Assembly (NCBI GenBank): GCA_039707655.1
Contig: CM077676.1
Location: 241,818,866-241,882,865 of the forward strand
Reading direction: 5' to 3'
DNA from: Elymus sibiricus
Taxonomy: Eukaryota > Streptophyta > Magnoliopsida > Poales > Poaceae
DNA length: 64,000 nt
Shown here: positions 1 to 11,421 of the stretch, one piece after another
How positions within the stretch are numbered: the stretch's first letter is position 1
Layout of the letters: each line of letters opens with the position of its first letter
Notes under the pieces: generated by a model
What the model saw: the letters and a program-made list of their open reading frames with translations, nothing else
Databases searched by the model: none
Told to the model about the DNA's origin: nothing
Position numbers and translations under genes: made by a program

Positions 1-553
1 CGTCCCCTCATATTAATTTATTATCTCTGTTTCCCTTGTCAATCTCATCGCAGACGGTTAGCAATACGTATTTGACAACGATCTTTTACAGTATCGCCCA
101 TAGTTGATTTGTTGAATTGTGTGCCCGGTCGAGCACACAATTCACAACAAAAATTCGTATGGGCTGTCTAGAATTATCGCACACAATTCTGATTACCGAC
201 TTGTTTGCCGGGTATCACACACATCTTGTTACGCTAAATCGTTTGTGTTCTTCTGGATCATCGCAAACAGTTCATCCGAGTGACCTTTATGCCATCTATC
301 ACACACATCAGGATTTTGGTAACCGTTCGCGTTATTTTGTATCATCGCAAACAGTTTGTATGGATCAATTGTATGCCACTTATCGCACACGCAACTCTTT
401 TCTGAATCGTATTTGATGTCTCCGTCATCGCGCACATAGTTCGTTTTATTGGTGAAGGTTTTATTATGATACCATTTGCGATTCATGCATCGCACACAGT
501 TTGGTCGATTGTCTCTTATACATGTGTCGCGCTAGGACCATCCTGCAGTAGTG
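1..553. mobile_element. Right end of a CACTA DNA transposon with subterminal repeats
   Basis: Read on the minus strand from 553 leftwards, the sequence starts CACTACTGCAGGATGG, a CACTA-type terminus. Inside it lies a run of loosely repeated units containing variants of ATCGCACAC and ATCGCAAACAGTTT, spaced about 60-70 bases (for example near 165, 275, 345, 380, 430, 490). Such subterminal repeats are typical transposase-binding regions of CACTA elements. The other end and any transposase lie outside the window, so autonomy is unknown. The three bases after the end, 554-556 (TGC), would be one TSD copy. Family name not assigned. Confidence 0.6.
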
Positions 554-557
554 TGCC

Positions 558-2105
558 TGCTACTTGTAGCTTGCGTTGGTATTTTCCCCGAAGAGGAAGG
601 GATGATGCAGCATAGTAGAGATAAGTATTTCCCTCAGTTATGAAACCAAGGTTATCGAACCAGTAGGAGAATCACGCAACACCTCGTTAGCAGCACCTGC
701 ACACAAACAACAAACCCTTGCACCCAACGCAAACGAGGGGTTGTCAATCCCTCGGAGGTAAATTGCAAGATTAAATTGTATGTGATAGATAGATAGATTG
801 AAACAAAAATACAAAATAAAATAAATAAGATAAAATTGCAGCAAGTATTTTTAGGGTTTTAGTAAATGATAAAGTAGACCCGGGGGCCATAGTTTTCACT
901 AGAGGCTTCTCTCAAGAAAATAGCATACGGTGGGTAGACAAATTACTATTGGGCAATTGATAGAAAAGCAAATAATCATGACGATATCCAACGCAATGAT
1001 CATGTATATAGGCATCACGTCCGAGACAAGTAGACCGACTCCTGCCTGCATCTAGTACTATTACTCCAAACATCGACCGCTATCCAGCATGCATCTAGTG
1101 TATTAAGTACATAAAGAATGGAGTAACGCCTTAAGCAAGATGACATGATGTAGACAAAGTAAACTCACGCATGAATAAACCCCATCTTTTTACCCTTAAT
1201 AGCAACGATACATATGTGTCATGTCCCTTTCTGTCACTGGGATTGAGCACCGCAAGATCGAACCCATTACAAAGCACCTCTTCCCATGGCAAGATAAATC
1301 AATCTAGTTGGCCAAACCAAATCAATAGATCGGAGAAGAAATACGAAGCTATAATAATCATGCATAAAAGAGATCAGAGAAGACTCAAATATATTCATGG
1401 ATAATTTGATCATAAACTCACAATTCATCGGATCCCAACAAACACACCGCAAAAAGTGATTACATCGGATAGAACTCCAAGAACATCGAGGAGAACATTG
1501 TATTGAAGATCAAAAAGAGAGAAGAAGCCATCTAGCTACTGCCTATGGACCCGAAGGTCTGTGGTAAACTACTCACGCATCATCGGAAGGGCAGCAAGGT
1601 TGATGTAGAGCCCCTCCATGATCGATTCCCAATCCGGCGGAGTACCGGAGAAGGCCTCCAGATGGGATCTCTCAAGAACAGAAACTTGCGGCGGCGGAAA
1701 AAGTATTTCGTGGACTCCCCTAAGGGTTTCTGATTTTTTCTGAATTTATAGTGGTGGAATTAGGTCAAACGGAGCTCTGTGGGCCCCATGAGTTACCAGG
1801 GCGCGCCTGCCCCCCCCCCCCCAGGCGCCCCCCTGGGGCTTCTGGCCTCCTCCCGAAGCTTCTAGTGTTCATCTTGTCCAGAAAAAAATCTCCAAAAAGT
1901 TTCGTGGCATTTGGACTTCGTTTGGTATTGATTTTATGTAAAACAAAAACAGGGCAGAAAACAGCAACTGGCACTGGGCACTAAGTTAATAGGTTAGTCT
2001 CCAAAAATGATATATAATTGATGTAAATGTATATAAAACATCCAAAGATTGATAATATAACAGCATGGAACAATAAAAAATTATAGATACGTTGGAGACG
2101 TATCA
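558..2105 (-). repeat. 3' LTR of Sabrina-like element 1
   Basis: Direct repeat of 5524-7086. On the minus strand it begins TGATACG and ends TAGCA. It contains a run of 15 C at about 1809-1823 where the GC hairpin seen in the other copy has decayed. Confidence 0.85.
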
Positions 2106-4618
2106 GCATCCCCAAGCTTAATTCCTGCTCGTCCTCGAGTAGGTAAATGATAAAAACAGAATTTTTGATGTGGAATGCTGCCTATCATATTCATCACATA
2201 TTCTTTTCTTTTATAGCATGGACATTGGACTTGAATGATTCAAAGCAATAGTCTATAATTTGACATGAAGATATAAATACTCAAGCATGCTAACAAGCAA
2301 CCATGTCTTTCAAAATATCAATGCTAAAGAAAGTTATCCCTAGCCCATTATGCTCAATCATTGATCCATTCATGAAACACACTCAAATATTAGCTACATC
2401 CAATGCACAAGTATGACAATAGTGCTCTCTAGTTGGTGCTTTTGTAAGAGAAGATGGAGACTCAAGTAAAAATAAAAATTGCATAAAAGTAAATAGATAG
2501 GCCCTTCGCAGAGGGAAACAGAGATTTGTCAAATGTACCAGAGCTCAAAGCTTAAATTAAAGAGATAAAAATATTTTGAGAGGCATGCTTTTCCTGTCAA
2601 CAAAAACGACCGAGAATTCCCATTATTTTCCATGCTAGACACATCATAGGCGGTTCCCAAACAGAAAATAAAGTTTATTTCCTTTCCACCTTTCTTTCAC
2701 AATCCATGTCTAGCCGTATCCACGGGTGCCCTCCAAACCAACACTTTCCAAGGAATTTTGTTGTTATTAATTTTGATTTCATTGTGGGACTGGGCATCCC
2801 TATTACCAACCATTCTCTCGTGCAATGACAAGTGAATAAACACTCATCGTGAGAATAACACACCTAGCATGGAAAATAATGGCCACCCCCTGCCGCTTCA
2901 TGAGCGGTACAGGCACACAAAACGGAAAAATTATTTTGAAAATTAGAGTTGGCACACGCAAATTTACTTGGAACGGCATTGAAATACCGCATATAGGTAG
3001 ATATAGTGGACTCATTTGGCACAACTTGGGTTTAAGAATTTTGGATGCACAAGCAGTATTTCCGCTTAGTACAAATGAAGGCTAGCAAATAGATTGAGAA
3101 GCAACCAACCAAAAAGCGAAAACGGTCATAAACATGCATTGAGCATAACTAACACCGAATAATGCACCATAAGTAGGATATAATTTCTTTGCATAACTAT
3201 TGACTTAATGTGCATGCATAGGGAATCACAAACCTTAACACTAATATTCTTACTAAATCACAATTACTCACTAACATGACTCACATATTATCATTTCCAT
3301 ATCGCAAAACTATTGCAAGGAATCACACTTATCATATCCAATGATCTATATGAAAGTTTTTATTATATCCCTCTTGAATATTCATCACTTTGGGACCAAA
3401 TTCATATCTTGTGCAAATTACCATTACTATTATCAACTCTCAAAAGGATTTAAGTGAAGCATGAGAGTGCAAATATTTCATCAAAATTTCAATCTTATCA
3501 ATTCTCAAAATAATATAAGTGAAGCATGAGAATTCATTTCTTCAAAATTTTAATCAACTCTCAAAATAATATAAGTGAAGCATGAGAGTTTATTTCTTCA
3601 AAATTTAGCCACCACCGTGCTCAAAAAGATTTAAGTGAAGCACTAGAGCAACTGCCTAGCTCAAAAAATTTAAGTGAAGCACATAGAGTATTCTAACAAA
3701 TTATGATAACGTGTGGCTCTCTCAAATTGGTGTGTCCAGCAAAGATGATTGTGACAAACTAAAAATCAAATAAAGCAAAGACTCATATAATACAAGACGC
3801 TCCAAGTAAAACACATATCATGTGACGAATAAAAATATAGCTCCAAGTAAAATTATCGATGGTTGGTAGAAGAAAGAGGGGATGCCTTCCGGGGCATCCC
3901 CAAGCTTAGACGCTTGAGTCTTCCTTGAATACTACCTTGGGGTGCCTCGGGCATCCCCAAGCTTAGGCTCTTACTACTCCTTATTCCTTCATCCATCGTG
4001 ATCTCACCTAAAACTTGAAAACTTCAATCACACAAAACTCAACAAAACCTTCGTGAGATCCGTTAGTATAACAAAATAAATCACTACTTTAGGTACTGTT
4101 GCAAACCCATTCATATTTTATTTTTGCATTATACCTATTGTAATCTAACTTCACCATGGCTTATACCCTCCGATACAATCCATAGATTCATCAAAACAAA
4201 CAAGTAGTGCATCAAAAACAGAATCTGTCAAAAACAGAACAGTCTGTAGCAATATATTTAAAAACCATACTTCTGTAACTCTAAAAATTCTAAAATATTA
4301 GGACAACGTGGGAAATTCATATATCAACACTGTGTAAAAATTTCAGATTTTTTTGATGCTCTAGTACAGAAAAAAATTCGGGCACTGGACGCAAAACTTT
4401 CTGTTTTCCAAACAGCATCAATTATACTATTTTCCAAATCATCCCAAAGGTATTACTTGGCACAAACACTAATTAAAAACACAAAAACACAATCATACCA
4501 GTAGCATAATTCTGAAAACACACAATAACAGAAAAAGGTAAAAATTTATTTTATTCATTGGGTTGCCTCCCAACAAGCGCTATTGTTTTATGCCCCTAGC
4601 TAGGCATAATGCATAATT

Positions 4619-5320
4619 TCAAGTATTGTCATCTTTCTTCTTCTTATCCAAAGATGCACTTTCATCCAAGGGTTTTTCAAAGGTAATATGAAACACATCA
4701 TCCATAGAAGTTTTAGCATTAGCAAGTTGTCCATCTGTAAATCCTTCTTGATTACCGGCTACAATCCAAGAGTATTGTCTATTAACACTATTGAAAACTT
4801 GTTGGATTATATTCAAAGGAGGAACTTCCTTTTTAATATTTTCATCAAAGATGTGGTCATTGTGGAACAAATATCTCAACAACTAATCATTATTATAAAG
4901 GATCTCATCTATTACCGGTTTTTCACGGTTCATACCATAAAAATCAAAGATCTCCCTAGCTTCTCTCACTATGTGATCAAATTCATTCATGAGGACAAGA
5001 GTGGTTATTTTCTTAGCTCTAGGATCTTTTATAACCGGTAACTCATAAAATAGTCTTTGCAAAGTAGGATGGGTGCGAATAAATCTTCTTTCAAGTTTGA
5101 GAATAAGTGCGGAAATAGCATCGGCATAATTCTTAGTTTCTTTAAGTATAGGGGCATCATCAAAAGCCAAGGTCCCAATGCAATTAAAGAATTCTTGGAT
5201 GACACTTTTTCCTATAACATTACCATGTCCCAACACAAAAGTTTTAGCATCAAGATTGGTAGAATTTCCCATTTTGGGAGTTTTACCATCATCAGTTTCC
5301 GCCATGCCAAAATCACTCAT
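4619..5320 (-). pseudogene. Gag-position ORF of Sabrina-like element 1, one internal stop
   Basis: The likely start is the ATG at 5320 (MSDFGMAETD...), about 175 bases after the PBS. The longer upstream reading is hydrophobic leader sequence. The frame is open for 145 codons to a TAG at 4883-4885, then stays open in the same frame for a further 86 codons to 4619, ending in a lysine/aspartate-rich tail (KKKKDDNT). No zinc knuckle, protease or reverse transcriptase motif is visible. I do not recognise a domain. The position after the PBS suggests a gag-like or accessory structural protein of a non-autonomous element, but that is inference. Whether the single TAG is decay or a readthrough site cannot be told from one copy. 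Confidence 0.55.
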
Positions 5321-5495
5321 GATAACAATCTTCAAGCAAGCGAACAAGCAAACAAGAAAAAGGCAAACGGAAAATATTTTTGTATTTTTGTAAAAACTTT
5401 TTAGAAGTGGGGGAGATGAAAACGAGAGGCAAATAAAGTAAATGCAAGGAGATGAGAGTTTATGCAAAGGTACTTGATAGATGTTGATGATGTCT

Positions 5496-5512
5496 CCCCG
5501 GCAACGGCGCCA
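5496..5512 (-). other. Primer-binding site, tRNA-Asp type (element 1)
   Basis: On the minus strand the sequence is TGGCGCCGTTGCCGGGG, about 11 bases inside the right LTR. This is the usual PBS of Athila-related and Sabrina-like grass elements and fixes the element's orientation. Confidence 0.8.
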
Positions 5513-5523
5513 GAAATTCTTCC

Positions 5524-7086
5524 TGCTACTTGTAGCTTGCGTTGGTATTTTCCCCGAAGAGGAAGGGATGATGCAGCACAGTAGAGATAAGTATTTCCCT
5601 CAGTTATGAAACCAAGGTTATCGAACCAGTAGGAGAATCACGCAACACCTCGTTAGCAGCACCTGCACACAAACAACAAACCCTTGCACCCAACGCAAAC
5701 GAGGGGTTGTTAATCCCTCGGCGGTAAATTGCAAGATTAAATTGTATGTGATAGATAGATAGATTGAAACAAAAATAAAAAATAAAATAAATAAGATAAA
5801 ATTGCAGCAAGTATTTTTAGGGTTTTAGTAAATGATAAAGTAGACCCGGGGGCCATAGTTTTCACTAGAGGCTTCTCTCAAGAAAATAGCATACGGTGGG
5901 TAGACAAATTACTGTTGGGCAATTGATAGAAAAGCAAATAATCATGACGATATCCAAGGCAATGATCATATATATAGGCATCACGTCCGAGACAAGTAGA
6001 CCGACTCCTGCCTGCATCTACTACTATTACTCCACACATCGACCGCTATCCAGCATGCATCTAGTGTATTAAGTCTATAAAGAACGGAGTAACGCCTTAA
6101 GCAAGATGACATGATGTAGACAAAGTAAACTCATGCATGAATAAACCCCATCTTTTTACCCTTAATAGCAACGATACATACGTGTCATGTCCCTTTCTGT
6201 CACTGGGATTGAGCACCGCAAGATCGAACCCATTACAAAGCACCTCTTTCCATGGCAAGATAAATCAATCTAGTTGGCCAAACCAAATCAATAGATCGGA
6301 GAAGAAATACGAAGCTATAATAATCATGCATAAAAGAGATCAGAGAAGACTCAAATATATTCATGGATAATCTGATCATAAACTCACAATTCATCGGATC
6401 CCAACAAACACACCGCAAAAAGTGATTACATCGGATAGAACTCCAAGAACATCGAGGAGAACATTGTATTGAAGATCAAAAAGAGAGAAGAATCCATCTA
6501 GCTACTGCCTATGGACCCGAAGGTCTGTGGTAAACTACTCACGCATCATCGGAAGGGCAGCAAGGTTGATGTAGAGCCCCTCCGTGATCGATTCCCCCCT
6601 CCGGCGGAGTCCCGGAGAAGGCCTCCAGATGGGATCTCTCGAGAACAGAAACTTGCGGCGGCAGAAAAAGTATTTCGTGGACTCCCCTAAGGGTTTCTGA
6701 TTTTTTCTGAATTTATAGTGGTGGAATTAGGTCAAACGGAGCTCTGTGGGCCCCACGAGGTACTAGGGCGCGCCTGCCCCCCCAGGCGTGCCCTGGTGCC
6801 TCGTGGGCACCCCTTGGGGCTTCTGGCCTCCTCCCGAAGCTTCTAGTGTTTATCTTGTCCAGAAAAAAATCTCCAAAAAGTTTCGTGGCATTTGGACTTC
6901 GTTTGGTATTGATTTTCTGTAAAACAAAAACAGGGCAGAAAACAGCAACTGGCACTAGGCACTAAGTTAATAGGTTAGTCTCCAAAAATGATATATAATT
7001 GCTGTAAATGTATATAAAAACATCCAAGATTGATAATATAACAGCATGGAACAATAAAAAATTATAGATACGTTGGAGACGTATCA
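5524..7086 (-). repeat. 5' LTR of Sabrina-like element 1
   Basis: Direct repeat of 558-2105. It contains a near-perfect inverted repeat at 6752-6776 / 6783-6807 (25-base arms, three mismatched positions) located about 280-335 bases from the LTR's 5' end. Confidence 0.85.
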
Positions 7087-7091
7087 GTGCC

Positions 7092-8232
7092 CCACCACCG
7101 CAAACTCTCTGTAACCCAGAAGAATTAGTGGTAGTAGGACGGTAGTATCGCTTGAGCGGTACTTCTGTTTTCTACTACCGCACTCACTACCGCCTATTTA
7201 GGTGCTTCTGTAACCCATGTCCGCTTTCACGATAGTAGAGCGATAGTAGGGCGGTAGTACCGCTTGTTGTGGTACATCCGTTTTACCGCTGTTCCACTGA
7301 GTCCCGAGACACTTAGCGGTAATACCGCTGGTGAGGACGGTAGTACAGCTCCAGCGGCACTACCGCTCCTGTATTCACTCACTCACAGGCTACTCCTGGA
7401 ACTACCGCACTAAGTGGTAGTACCGCTCCCCCGAGCGGTAGTACCGCTTGTGTGCGGTTTGTGGGCAGAAAACGGTTGGATTTTCCCCCACTATATATAG
7501 GGGGTCTTCTTCTCCAAGAAGACCTACCTCTTATCCCCCCAAGCTCCATTGTTGCCCTAAAGCTCATTTTCACCCGATCTCTCTCCCTAGCCAACAAAAC
7601 TTGTTGTTGCTCTACGGTTTGGAGGAGAAAGCCTCGATCTACACTTCCACCAAGAGATATTTGATTCCCCCCACTAATCCCTTGCAGATCTTGTTACTCT
7701 TGCGTGTTTGGGCACCCTAGATGGAAGAGGTCACCTCGGAGCCACAATCCATTGTGGTGAAGCTTCGTGGTGGTGTTGGGAGCCTCCAATTAAGTTGTGG
7801 AGATAGCCCCAACCTTGTTTGTAAAGGTTTGGTCGCCGCCTTCAAGGGCACCACTAGTGGAATCACGACATCTTGCACTGTGCGAGGGCGTGAGGAGAAT
7901 ACGGTAGCCCTAGTGGCTTCTTGGGGAGCATTGTGCCTCCACACCGCTCCAACGGGGACGTACCTCCCCCTAAAGGAGGTAACTTCGGTAACACATCCTC
8001 GCCTTCGCTGACTCCACTTGTGGTTATTTCTATCCTTTACTTTGTGCAAGCTACATTGTGTTTGTATCTTGTGCTTGCTTGTGAACTTGTTATTGTGCTT
8101 GTCATATAGGTTGTCCACCTAGTAGCATATCTAGACAACCTATTTTATTGTTAAGCCTAATTTGTTAAAAAGAGCTAAAAATTGGTAGTTGCCTATTCAC
8201 CCCCCTCCTAGTCAACCATATCAATCCTTTCA
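7092..8232 (+). repeat. LTR, 3' part, plus strand, with palindrome-rich U3
   Basis: The sequence ends ATCCTTTCA at 8232 in the way an LTR 3' end does. A TATA box (ACTATATATAGG) lies at about 7490-7499. Upstream, 7100-7450 is packed with variants of GCGGTAGTACCGC (exact at 7251-7263 and 7435-7447). No PBS follows, so it is a solo LTR or a fragment. The 5' edge is hidden by the CACTA and Sabrina-like insertions. Short ORFs on both strands here are not supported as genes. Confidence 0.55.
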
Positions 8233-9213
8233 ATATGGATGTCCACGGTTCTGCTATCGGTCATTGAACGAAAGGGGTTTTGTTCATGTCTATGTTTTAC
8301 CGAACCTACAAGGTCACGAGCTTAAGGTAATTACGATCTGCTGAGTGTTAGTAGGACGGGAGTAACGAGGAAATATTTGTGAAATTTTTTCATTAATGTT
8401 CAAAATAATTTCAACTTTCAAGAGGAACCGCAAGCGTTTCGGGGTCACCGGAAGGGTTTCGGAGTTTATCGGGCAATACCGGATATTATCGATAAATAAT
8501 ATATAGATGGAAAATGTTTCCGAAGATGTTAAATTAATAATAAAAGGCTTTAATAATAGTTAGAGGCTTTTATATTTAATTAAATATCAACGGACCTTAA
8601 AAGGCCAAGTGGTGGAAGGAGAATTGGGCCACAAGGGCCCAGTAGGAGGAGGCGCCCCCCTTAGCTGCTCTTTGGGAGGCCGAATTGGAGTGGGGGGAGG
8701 ACTCCTCCCCCTAGGGCCAGCGCAAGGAGGGGAGGAGTCCTCCTCCTTGTGGCGCCCCTCCCTCTCCCCTCCAACCTATATATACTAGAGGTATTGGCAC
8801 CTTTTGGACACACAACTTTTGGAGACACACAACTTTTGGAGCCTCCTCTAGTTCTCTAGTTCTAGTTCTATTTGATCCTAATTGATCTAATTAGAGCTAG
8901 ACCTAGATCCTCTAATCCTTATAATTAGAAGCCCAGTGTGGTTCTAATCTCCTCCTTCTAATTCTCCGGTGACGATTAGCTCTAGACGGCGAAGCGCTGC
9001 CGGATCGTGAAGACCGTATCGTGCTTTCGGTCTTCCATGCGAGGGATCGTTCATCGAAGGTTCGAGGGACTCCGAGTACGATCTACATCGACTCGTCTTC
9101 TTTCGCTGCAACTCGGAGTTGGTAACAATCCGATCCAAACCGTTATTGCATCTTCATAGTGTTCCTGGTTGATCGTAGGGCGATTTTTTTGTTTTCTACT
9201 ATGTTTCCCAACA
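8233..9213 (+). repeat. LTR fragment, plus strand, ending CCCAACA
   Basis: GC-rich U3-like sequence is followed by a TATA box (CTATATATACTAG, about 8777-8789) and ends ATGTTTCCCAACA at 9213, a common grass LTR terminus. The left boundary is the 3' end of the preceding LTR, so this copy is probably interrupted there. No PBS follows. Confidence 0.5.
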
Positions 9214-10302
9214 CAGCGATAGGTCATCTGTGAGTCTCTAGTACAACAGACGTTATGTGTCCTAAGACCTGAGCTAGCACATGGACTTGGGATGGTGACA
9301 AACCTGCTTTGGGCCGACCAAACACTACTCTGTAACTGGGTAGTTATAAAGATAGGTTTTAGACTTGTCCAGATCCATGCCGCGAGATATGGGCGAGCAA
9401 GATGGGATTTGCCCCTCCGATCAGGAGAGATATACTCTGGGCCCCTCATGTGATCCGACCTGGATAAGCATGGCCATGCGACAAGGATTATGAGATAATC
9501 CGGTTTGAGGTGGGCATCACTGGGACGAGAAAGAGGTCGTGCTGCAACAAGGATGACCGATTCGCCTTGAGCACGACAACATATATCGTGAGGCAAAGGG
9601 AGCAAAAGTGTGACCCGTTGTACATGTTCGCCTAACCAGCTTCATAGGACACTTAGAGTCGGCACGCTTTGCTAGAGGCCACTATCGATTGACCGAGCCG
9701 GATGTGATCTGACTCGCGACCAAGTGGACGAGAACCTAAGGGGTCGCGCGCTTAAGGGTAAACCTGTGAGGTTGGATCCGACTTCGCGAGTCGGATGTGA
9801 TCCTACTCGGACTCGGATCCCAGGCCGAACAAACTTTGGGCTTTAGGGTTCATGCGGAGCCCATGTCATGAGCCCGCGATGGATGCCTATATATAGTGGA
9901 GGTGCGGTATACGGTTTCAGTTGATCGCTTCGGCGTTTGTCGTTAGGGCTTTGCATGTGTTGCAACTAGCCAGACCTCCACTCGCCGCCAGTTGTGCAAT
10001 CGGACCTAGTAGTCCGCCGCACGACGTTCCCCCTGCACGCGCGAATACCGTTAGAGGCGGTGCACTTGCATCGCTCCGGCGAACCTGTACGTGGGATCCG
10101 ACGATCGGCTGTTCGAGGGAGATTGGATGAGGAGGAGACGAACCCCGCGGATGCGCTAGCCCAACTCTTCTTCGCTGCATGGCACTGCGCGTGTAGTGAT
10201 AATGATATGTGATCTACCTCTCTTAGCATGTGTCTGGTTGATCTGCGCGTAGGGAATTTTTTTATATTGCAGCAGATGCACCTAGCGTAGCCCAACAAAC
10301 AT
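9214..10302 (+). repeat. LTR fragment, plus strand, ending CCCAACA
   Basis: A TATA box (CCTATATATAGTGG) lies at about 9888-9901 and the sequence ends TAGCCCAACA near 10302. It resembles the promoter and R/U5 half of a Triticeae Gypsy LTR. The 5' half is not present to its right or left in the window, which fits interruption by the preceding LTR. No PBS follows. Boundaries are approximate. Confidence 0.45.
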
Positions 10303-10970
10303 GTGGTTGCCGACGATCAGGAGGCCATGAGCTAGCCGTGGACGAAAAATCGAAGAACATGAGACATGCAATTAACTCATCCCTGTTGAGCGCCACCGCA
10401 CGGGACACCAACGTCGACGACGCACCATGTGGGTGAACAATCATCGCCACGGACAAAATGAATCGCTGCCGCGTAGATCTCTTTCTCGGCGACGTCAGGT
10501 GTAACAACGGCATAGGGCGGCAGGTTCGCTCCCGCCGCTCCTTCGCCCCGTCTCCCGCAAGCTCCTCCTTGACCGCCCGAGCGCCTCCCCAGCTTGACAA
10601 CGACAACGACATCCTATCCGGTGCACCGATTTCGCTCGTTGTGAGCTGCGTGCGCCGATTTCTAGCGTGTGAGCAGCCGCCGGATGGCGTCACCAGCGCC
10701 ACACCTTCGCCGTCGCGTGCCGATTCAGGCGTGTGAGCTACCTCCGGACGCCGCGGCCAGCACCTTGTCTTCGTCATCGTGCGACGCTGCGAGCCATGGC
10801 ATCCGCCGCGCTGTTGCAACCCCTGCCATTTTTGGTCTCTCCTCCGACTCTATCACAGTTGCTAGTGAAGAGGGAACGGGGATAAGGTCGAGCCGGATTG
10901 GCTAAGCCCATCGTGGGTTAAAGACCATGTTCGCTGGTTTGGATTCTCAGCGAACGTTTCCAGCAAACCG

Positions 10971-10977
10971 ACGTGGC
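10971..10977 (+). promoter_or_regulatory. ABRE/G-box-like site ACGTGGC
   Basis: An exact ACGTGGC core lies 256 bases before the start codon of the CBSX gene. It is a common plant bZIP site, and function here is only suggested by position. Confidence 0.25.
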
Positions 10978-11052
10978 ACTTTCCTTACGGCGAGATTCGT
11001 GCAACCATATCCGTCGGCGGTAGGTGCGTTCGCTGGGAATAGCAAAAAAAAC

Positions 11053-11060
11053 TGACGTCA
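11053..11060. promoter_or_regulatory. Palindromic TGACGTCA bZIP/TGA-factor-like site
   Basis: A perfect 8-base palindrome lies 173 bases before the CBSX start codon. It is a consensus plant TGA/bZIP site, and its use is unproven. Confidence 0.25.
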
Positions 11061-11232
11061 ATAAGCTAACATTTCCCAAAAAATTCGTTTCATCTCTCTT
11101 ACGGGAAGCGCAGGGCAGGCCGAGCCACAGATTGCTCCGCACCCTCGTCCTTCCCTCCCCTCACCAGTTTCCAGCCGCGAGCGAACCCGACGCGAGTGAG
11201 GTGCAAGGGAGAGAGAAGAGGGGACTAGCACC

Positions 11233-11421
11233 ATGGGCGCCAGGCTGCTGCTCCTCTCCTTCGATTCCCCGGCCGTCGCTGGCGGGGGGCGGTCTCGTCT
11301 GTCTGCGGTGCCACGGATGTCTTCCGGTGCCCCCCGCGTGCGGCCCCCAGCCTCATCCGTCCGCGCGTCCGCGGCCACCGCCGCTAGAGGCAACCTGCCG
11401 CACCACACCTCCGTGGTTGTG
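11233..11421 (+). CDS. CBSX: CBSX exon 1 (transit peptide)
   Basis: Starts at CACCATGGGC, a good plant start context, and ends in phase 0 before the donor GTGAGC at 11422. It encodes the first 63 residues, with no CBS sequence. Confidence 0.8.

Larger units (their letters stand above)
558..7086 (-). mobile_element. Complete non-autonomous LTR retrotransposon, Sabrina-like (element 1)
   Basis: Two LTRs (558-2105 and 5524-7086) in direct orientation bound the element, which is flanked by the 5-bp TSD GTGCC (553-557 and 7087-7091). A tRNA-Asp type PBS lies at 5496-5512 beside the right LTR and a purine-rich tract lies beside the left LTR (2106-2120), so it reads on the minus strand. The roughly 3.4-kb interior holds one gag-position ORF and no protease, reverse transcriptase or integrase, so it must be mobilised in trans. 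The LTRs differ at roughly two dozen sites, so it is of intermediate age. The LTR start (minus strand TGATACGTCTCCAACG) matches what I remember of Triticeae Sabrina-type repeats; the name is tentative. Confidence 0.85.
10303..11232 (+). promoter_or_regulatory. GC-rich upstream region and probable promoter/5' UTR of the CBSX gene
   Basis: No gene is supported here; short ORFs on both strands have no recognisable domain. 10450-10830 is GC-rich with repeated GTGTGAGC / GCCGCCGGA words. No clear TATA box is seen within 200 bases of the ATG at 11233. An inverted repeat GTTCGCTG ... CAGCGAAC lies at about 10929-10955. Two plausible bZIP sites are listed separately. The transcription start is unknown. 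Confidence 0.4.

Noticed and set aside
7100..7450. GCGGTAGTACCGC series as a CRISPR-like array
   Set aside because: Units are short, irregularly spaced and imperfect, spacers are not of uniform size, and the setting is a plant LTR.
7379..8118. ORFs of 70-133 codons around 7.4-8.1 kb
   Set aside because: They lie in R/U5 of an LTR, overlap on both strands and have no domain.
10262..10905. Several ORFs of 78-185 codons upstream of CBSX
   Set aside because: GC-rich sequence gives long chance ORFs on both strands; no domain, no consistent start, no supporting splice structure.
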